A DNA stretch of 64,000 nt from NCBI GenBank assembly GCA_045615345.1, contig JAZLER010000011.1:62001-126000 (forward strand), written 5' to 3'. Source of the stretch: Fumia sp045615345 (lineage in GTDB: Bacteria; Bacillota; Clostridia; Oscillospirales; Ruminococcaceae). The translations under genes and the position numbers were made by a program. The notes below the pieces were generated by a model. The model worked only from the letters and a program-made list of their open reading frames with translations, did no database searches and was not told where the DNA came from. Below, piece by piece: positions 59,701-64,000 of this stretch (its first letter is position 1; every line of letters begins with the position of its first letter).

Positions 59701-60801
59701 ATGAAAAAAGTAGGATTAATGACGATATATGACTGTAATAACTACGGAGCATCATTACAGGCATATGCTACAACAAAAAACCTTGAGGAACTGGGATTTG
59801 ACTATCGTATAGTCAACTATATTACCCCTTCGGACAAAAGACTTAAAAAATTTTTCCTGTTTCCCAAAAACAGAAGATATTTGATGCACAATGTAAAAGC
59901 ACTTTTAAATCCTGTGTCTTTTTTCCGCAGGAATAAAACATTCAACTCTTTTGTGCGTAATAGTTTCAAAATTACTGACAAGGAGTATACCCTTGCTGAT
60001 TACAAAAAAATCGCTGATGAAGACTTTGACTTTTTGGTTACGGGAAGTGACCAGACTTTCTCTCTTAATCTTTGGCCCGACCCCGAATATGGAATTCCTT
60101 TCTTTATGCCTTTTGAAACAAAATGCAAGAAAATTTCCTATTCCTCGAGTATGGGTGAACATTTAGAGCGTATTACCGACTCACAAATAAGTTTTATGAA
60201 AGAAACACTTTCGGACTTTGAACATCTGGCAGTACGCGAAGAAACCGCCGCCAATGCAATAGAAAAAATGATTGGCAAAAGACCTGTTATAACTTTTGAC
60301 CCCACTATCACGTTATCTCGTGACAAATGGGAAAAACTTGAAAAGCCCTTTGATATCAAAGAAAAATATATCTTTTTCTATGGTGTGCTCCCCACCAAAT
60401 GGATAACTGAATATGTAGAAAAACTTTCAAAAGAAACAGGATTTAAAGTGGTAACACCAAATATCCGTAACACCACAGAAATGAAGACTGATTTTAAGCG
60501 TGTAGACTATTGCGGCCCCGGTGAATTTTTAACCCTTATAAAGAATGCTGAGATGGTTGTCACATCATCTTTCCACGGAACTATATTCTCTATGATATAT
60601 GAAAAACCTTTTGCTTCACTCCTTATAGGTTCGGGGAACAGAGTAACTACTCTTTTAAAGCTTGCAGGTATGGAAGAATTTGCTTTCAAAGAAAACGACA
60701 ATGTTATTGTACAAAAACCTGACCCAGAGAAAATAAAAGCCTTTCAAAAATCAGCAAAAGAAACAAATTATAATTACTTAAAAAATAGTTTAACTGATTA
60801 A
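59701..60801 (+). CDS. Polysaccharide pyruvyl transferase family protein
   Basis: A 366-residue CsaB/WcaK-like protein that would add pyruvate ketals to surface sugars. The start MTIYDCNNYGASLQAYAT is the family's N-terminal signature; LVTGSDQTF and GEFLTLIKNAEMVVTSSFHGTIFS carry the conserved Ser/Asp and SSFHG motif. GAGGTG precedes the ATG and a consensus promoter lies upstream. It converges on the flippase gene and shares its terminator, within a surface polysaccharide locus. Confidence 0.92.
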   Translation: MKKVGLMTIYDCNNYGASLQAYATTKNLEELGFDYRIVNYITPSDKRLKKFFLFPKNRRYLMHNVKALLNPVSFFRRNKTFNSFVRNSFKITDKEYTLADYKKIADEDFDFLVTGSDQTFSLNLWPDPEYGIPFFMPFETKCKKISYSSSMGEHLERITDSQISFMKETLSDFEHLAVREETAANAIEKMIGKRPVITFDPTITLSRDKWEKLEKPFDIKEKYIFFYGVLPTKWITEYVEKLSKETGFKVVTPNIRNTTEMKTDFKRVDYCGPGEFLTLIKNAEMVVTSSFHGTIFSMIYEKPFASLLIGSGNRVTTLLKLAGMEEFAFKENDNVIVQKPDPEKIKAFQKSAKETNYNYLKNSLTD

Positions 60802-60838
60802 AAAAGAAAGTGAGTTGTAAACAACTCACTTTCTTTTT
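60801..60838. terminator. Bidirectional terminator overlapping the flippase stop codon
   Basis: A perfect 18-bp stem AAAAAGAAAGTGAGTTGT / ACAACTCACTTTCTTTTT with an AA loop. The flippase stop codon (60826-60828) lies inside the 3' arm, so the hairpin serves both convergent genes. Confidence 0.92.
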
Positions 60839-62352
60839 ATAAACTTCTTAATATAGTCAATAAACCATTTCATCTCATCATTTTTAAAATAAATAATAAA
60901 TACAAATAATGTGGGAAGAATTCCTACAATTAAAACTTTTATAATAAAATCGACAATGAGATTACCCGTATTTACAAACCCTGCTATAAAATAAGCAAAT
61001 GCGGAGTTAAACAACACAGTTAAAAGATACTTACCTTTTGTTACCAGATATTTGTAAAAAGGAATATGGAACACATTTCTGTAAATAAGCCACGGGTCAT
61101 ACCATACAAGGGTTACAGTTCTCGCAACAACGGTAGAGAGCAAAATTCCAAAAATTCCCCATTCTTTTCCCCAGATGACAGCGAGAATGAGATTAATGAT
61201 TGTCATTACTACGGGACGATACTTACCTTTAATAAAAAGGCGATTAGCAATTCTGAACGCCTCATAAGGTCTTGCCATAACCAGAATATACATATCTATA
61301 ACAAGTGTTATAGGTATTTCTATACCAAGTAAATATTCTTCTCCAAGCCATAAAATAATGAAAGGATTTATGAGTACAAAAACAGAAACTGCCATAAAGT
61401 TTCCGCAAATGAAAGCCAAAAATGACATTCGCTTGAATACTGTATATTGGTGTTGTTCGCTTTCACTTACAGCCAGGTTTCCGACACTTGGTTTCATAGC
61501 TTCAAAAACCTGTCCAAAAAGTTTACCAACATTATTTGTTACAATCTTGTAGCAGGATAAAAGGCCGACACTGACAGTACCTAAAAACATAGAAACTACA
61601 ATACTGGCAGTGCTGACCTGGATTGTATGTCCTATTTTATAAATTGCAAGGGCTCTTATATCCCTTGTTACTTCTTTTCTTTCTGCTTTGGTCAAATGCG
61701 CATCGCTTTTATTTTTCAAAAACGGGAAATGTCTTTGTGCCGAAAAAGAAATAGCAAGATTTTTAACAATAATCATTATAACGCTTACTGTCAAATATAG
61801 TAAATACTCCCTGAAAACCACAAGCGACAGAACTTCTATTATTGTTCCGAAAATGGTAAAAATAATGCCTACGGCACATACAACGCTCTTTTGCTGGTTG
61901 GCCTCTAAAAGCGTTGCCCTGTAAATCAAAAGATAAGAGGAAGCTGTTTGAATTACAAAAAAAGCAAATACAACAACTAAGTTCTCTTTAATATCAGCAG
62001 ATCCCTTGATAATATAATCAAGAAATGGCATACACAAAATTCCCGCTACCATGACAATAGTAGCAACACCTCTGTATATCCGCTTATAAAAATTCATAAG
62101 CTTTACAATCTGCAATTCATCTTTCTGATGAAGTGGAGCATAAAGAGCATACGCTATTGCGGTACTGAATCCAAGCTCAGCCATTGACAAAATACTTAAA
62201 ACATCAGTAAAAAGGGCCGCTACACCGGCATACTGTATGCCTAAAAATTTTATAAGTGCTGTCTTTATCGAAAAATTCGCCAAAGCCGTTACAAGCTGAA
62301 AGACAACAGAAAATATGATGTTTTTTATGGACTTGTTAGTCCTCGACTCCAT
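60826..62352 (-). CDS. Polysaccharide flippase (Wzx-like, MOP superfamily)
   Basis: A 508-residue integral membrane protein with about 12-14 hydrophobic helices, of the O-antigen/capsule/lipid II flippase family. The beginning TNKSIKNIIFSVVFQLVTAL and FLGIQYAGVAALFTDVLSIL is the family's G-x-x-x-GLF-type second helix region. It should move lipid-linked sugar units across the membrane. AGGATG selects the ATG at 62352 over an earlier GTG. Directly downstream of two glycosyltransferase genes. Confidence 0.92.
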   Translation of the reverse strand: MESRTNKSIKNIIFSVVFQLVTALANFSIKTALIKFLGIQYAGVAALFTDVLSILSMAELGFSTAIAYALYAPLHQKDELQIVKLMNFYKRIYRGVATIVMVAGILCMPFLDYIIKGSADIKENLVVVFAFFVIQTASSYLLIYRATLLEANQQKSVVCAVGIIFTIFGTIIEVLSLVVFREYLLYLTVSVIMIIVKNLAISFSAQRHFPFLKNKSDAHLTKAERKEVTRDIRALAIYKIGHTIQVSTASIVVSMFLGTVSVGLLSCYKIVTNNVGKLFGQVFEAMKPSVGNLAVSESEQHQYTVFKRMSFLAFICGNFMAVSVFVLINPFIILWLGEEYLLGIEIPITLVIDMYILVMARPYEAFRIANRLFIKGKYRPVVMTIINLILAVIWGKEWGIFGILLSTVVARTVTLVWYDPWLIYRNVFHIPFYKYLVTKGKYLLTVLFNSAFAYFIAGFVNTGNLIVDFIIKVLIVGILPTLFVFIIYFKNDEMKWFIDYIKKFIKRK

Positions 62353-62367
62353 AACTTTAATCACATC

Positions 62368-63306
62368 CTATTTAAAAATAAATGGACAAAAACAAACAAG
62401 AATTGCCTCAACTTTTTTTCTTACCGGAAAGCAATCACACATAATATAGCTGAAAAGATTTTTTCGTATATATGCAATATCATTTTTTATAAGCTTTTTA
62501 TCCTCATAATTGCATCTTATCATCGAGCGCACAATCGTTACAAGCTGTCTTACCTTTGTGAGTTCGATGACTTTTTTTAAAGATTTATCCTCTGTTTTAT
62601 CTTTTATGCTGTCAAAAGCATCCGGTACTTTTATTAAATTCAAATTGAATTTGTTTGCAGAAGATGTACTGCTAATTGCAGATTCCTCGCGTTGTGTGTA
62701 ATTATAAAGCAGCTCACCCGATAAACCTGCAACACATAAATTGTCACATAAGTAAAGATAATCATAAATAAATATTGCATCTTCGCTTAAAATCTGTCCT
62801 TCATTAAAAAACAAATTATTATCACGGATAATATCAGCCAAAAACATCTTTCCGCCTATATAACCGCGTATTCCCTTTCGCATATCAAAAACACTTCTTA
62901 AAACCTTTTTTTTGCCTTTGATATAATGCAAATCAGTAGTTTTATTATTTCCTTTAAACAATCTTGAAGCCACAATCTTGACATTGCTGTCAACAAAAAG
63001 AGAAAGAAGATGTGAAAGATAGTTTTCTTTAACGCTGTCATCCGAATCAATAAAACAGATATATTCGCCTTTGGCAGCTGCGAGTCCTCTGTTTCTTGCT
63101 GCGGAAACGCCTTTATTTTCCTGATTAAATACAGAAAAGCGCTTATCTTTTAAAACATATTCTTCACAAATCTGAAGGCTGTTATCGGTTGAACCATCGT
63201 TGACAAGAATGACTTCCCAATCAGCATAGTCTTGGGAAAGTATGCTGTCAAAACAGGTCTTCAGGTAATCAGATGTATTGTAAACAGGTATAATAACAGA
63301 AATCAT
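62368..63306 (-). CDS. Glycosyltransferase family 2
   Basis: A 312-residue GT-A enzyme that adds a sugar from a nucleotide donor. ISVIIPVYNTSDYLKTCFDS, ILVNDGSTDNSLQIC, ARNRGLAAAKGEYICFIDSDDS (DxD) and LSEDAIFIYDY are classic GT2 motifs. The ATG at 63306 overlaps the stop of the upstream glycosyltransferase and has GGAG at 9 bases; an earlier ATG contains that GGAG. Part of the polysaccharide operon that ends with the flippase. Confidence 0.93.
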   Translation of the reverse strand: MISVIIPVYNTSDYLKTCFDSILSQDYADWEVILVNDGSTDNSLQICEEYVLKDKRFSVFNQENKGVSAARNRGLAAAKGEYICFIDSDDSVKENYLSHLLSLFVDSNVKIVASRLFKGNNKTTDLHYIKGKKKVLRSVFDMRKGIRGYIGGKMFLADIIRDNNLFFNEGQILSEDAIFIYDYLYLCDNLCVAGLSGELLYNYTQREESAISSTSSANKFNLNLIKVPDAFDSIKDKTEDKSLKKVIELTKVRQLVTIVRSMIRCNYEDKKLIKNDIAYIRKNLFSYIMCDCFPVRKKVEAILVCFCPFIFK

Positions 63307-64000
63307 TTTTGCTTTCTCCATATAGCATATGCTTTTTTAGGGAAACATAAAGTTAACAATGCACCTATGCGTTTTTTTACAGGTATATCAGCACATATAA
63401 GGAAAGAAATTATATTTTTGCGCAAAAATCTCTTTTCCATTATATAGCGCGGATGATTTTGACAATCCAAGGCAGACAACGCTCTGAGAGCAGTAGCAGT
63501 ATGAATACATTTCATAAGTCTTGCCTGTTCATAGTAAAGTTTATCTGTTTTTTTATAATTCTCCAATATATAATCGAGAGAGCGGGTATAGTAAAGATAT
63601 TTCATTTTTATATTCCCATCAACGCTATTTATAAGACTTGCCTCTCTCTTAAGGTAGTGGTAATAAGGCTCAGTGGTAAAATAACCTGTTTTCACCCATT
63701 TGAGATATTGATAATTAAAAAGCATATCTTCAAAAAAATCAAATTCCTCATTGAAAGTCAGATTATGTTCCTTTATAATCTGAGCACTATAGAGTTTGTT
63801 CCAAAGGAAAGAGCCCCATGATTTATTTAAAGGTATATACATTTCCTTTATTATATCTTCTCTTGAGTAGCTACGGCTTTTTTTATCAACGCTATATATA
63901 GGAGTTCCATCTTCATTTTCATAAACATATCCGCACATAGAAATATCAGCATTGTTTTTGATCATATTCAAAGTAAGATTATAAAGATAATCAGGTTCAA
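63303..64000 (-). CDS. Glycosyltransferase family 2, 5' end beyond the window
   Basis: The frame stays open to the right edge, so the N-terminal nucleotide-binding half is missing here. The visible ~232 residues hold the GT2 acceptor half: NNADISMCGYVYENEDGT, LWNKLYSAQIIKEHNLTFNE and EDMLFNYQYLKWV (the ED motif). A helical C-terminus follows. It overlaps the next glycosyltransferase gene by 4 bp (ATGA). Likely builds the surface polysaccharide with it. Confidence 0.9.
   Translation of the reverse strand, partial: EPDYLYNLTLNMIKNNADISMCGYVYENEDGTPIYSVDKKSRSYSREDIIKEMYIPLNKSWGSFLWNKLYSAQIIKEHNLTFNEEFDFFEDMLFNYQYLKWVKTGYFTTEPYYHYLKREASLINSVDGNIKMKYLYYTRSLDYILENYKKTDKLYYEQARLMKCIHTATALRALSALDCQNHPRYIMEKRFLRKNIISFLICADIPVKKRIGALLTLCFPKKAYAIWRKQK

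Overview
The window is low-GC, with frequent AGGAGG-type ribosome binding sites, and looks like a chromosome segment of an anaerobic Clostridia-class Firmicute (gut Oscillospiraceae/Lachnospiraceae-like). The signs are a LytTR/GHKL two-component pair, a SpoIIE/RsbW/STAS partner-switching module, a Tn916-type tyrosine integrase and a dense set of phage-defence genes. Species cannot be fixed from the sequence alone.

Layout. Positions 1-2076 hold the 3' part of a large helical protein, possibly the sensor half of a STAND/Avs-like defence ATPase. Roughly 2.1-44.7 kb looks like an accreted genomic island: tRNA-3'-end-like 20-mers followed by related terminator hairpins lie at 2115 and 44688, with a decayed third hairpin at 3.7 kb. 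It opens with two Fic AMP-transferase-like genes, a tyrosine integrase, an excisionase-like gene and a helicase-like ATPase preceded by a candidate attenuator with a leader peptide. A MazF-type toxin follows. From 22.1 kb down to 9.3 kb, twelve minus-strand genes are packed with overlaps or gaps of at most 26 bp: DUF2075/nuclease ATPase, Nudix hydrolase, DUF6361, phospholipase-D-type nuclease, SF2 helicase, a possible DNA-modification reader, an ArsC/Spx-like protein, a flavin reductase, and a four-gene module (zinc ribbon, 425-aa protein, coiled-coil membrane protein, HEPN/AbiU2-like RNase). A second block (29.1-22.2 kb) has a small protein, a paraMORC-like GHKL ATPase, a 290-aa protein, a DUF6339 protein and a 1089-aa zinc-ribbon/alpha-CTD/sigma-4-like protein. 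It is flanked by a C5 cytosine methyltransferase (XRE fusion) and a restriction endonuclease.

32.2-38.8 kb is a complete plus-strand His-Xaa-Ser (Hxs) operon: HxsD, a short HxsD paralogue, an A24 prepilin-peptidase-like protease, radical-SAM HxsC and HxsB, a MORN-repeat membrane protein, the His-rich HxsA substrate and a membrane-anchored propeller-like protein. The protease and the MORN and propeller partners suggest surface processing of a modified peptide. Next come an acidic protein, a DUF4411 PIN toxin with an ImmA/IrrE regulator, and a retron RT-TOPRIM fusion whose ncRNA can be read directly (promoter, 12-nt a1/a2 pair, hairpins).

44.8-64 kb looks like core chromosome: 5'-nucleotidase, an amino-acid ABC transporter operon interleaved with a partner-switching module, a nucleosidase, an AgrC/LytTR pair, an iron alcohol dehydrogenase and surface-polysaccharide genes (pyruvyl transferase, flippase, two GT2 glycosyltransferases, the last cut by the window end). 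A ~195-bp element occurs at 44.5 and 58.1 kb. Each copy is followed by a terminator and shows a covarying stem, so it may be a duplicated small-RNA gene.

The best candidates for undescribed biology are the expanded Hxs operon, the HEPN four-gene module within the 12-gene operon, the GHKL/DUF6339/alpha-CTD-sigma4 operon, and the duplicated structured RNA.
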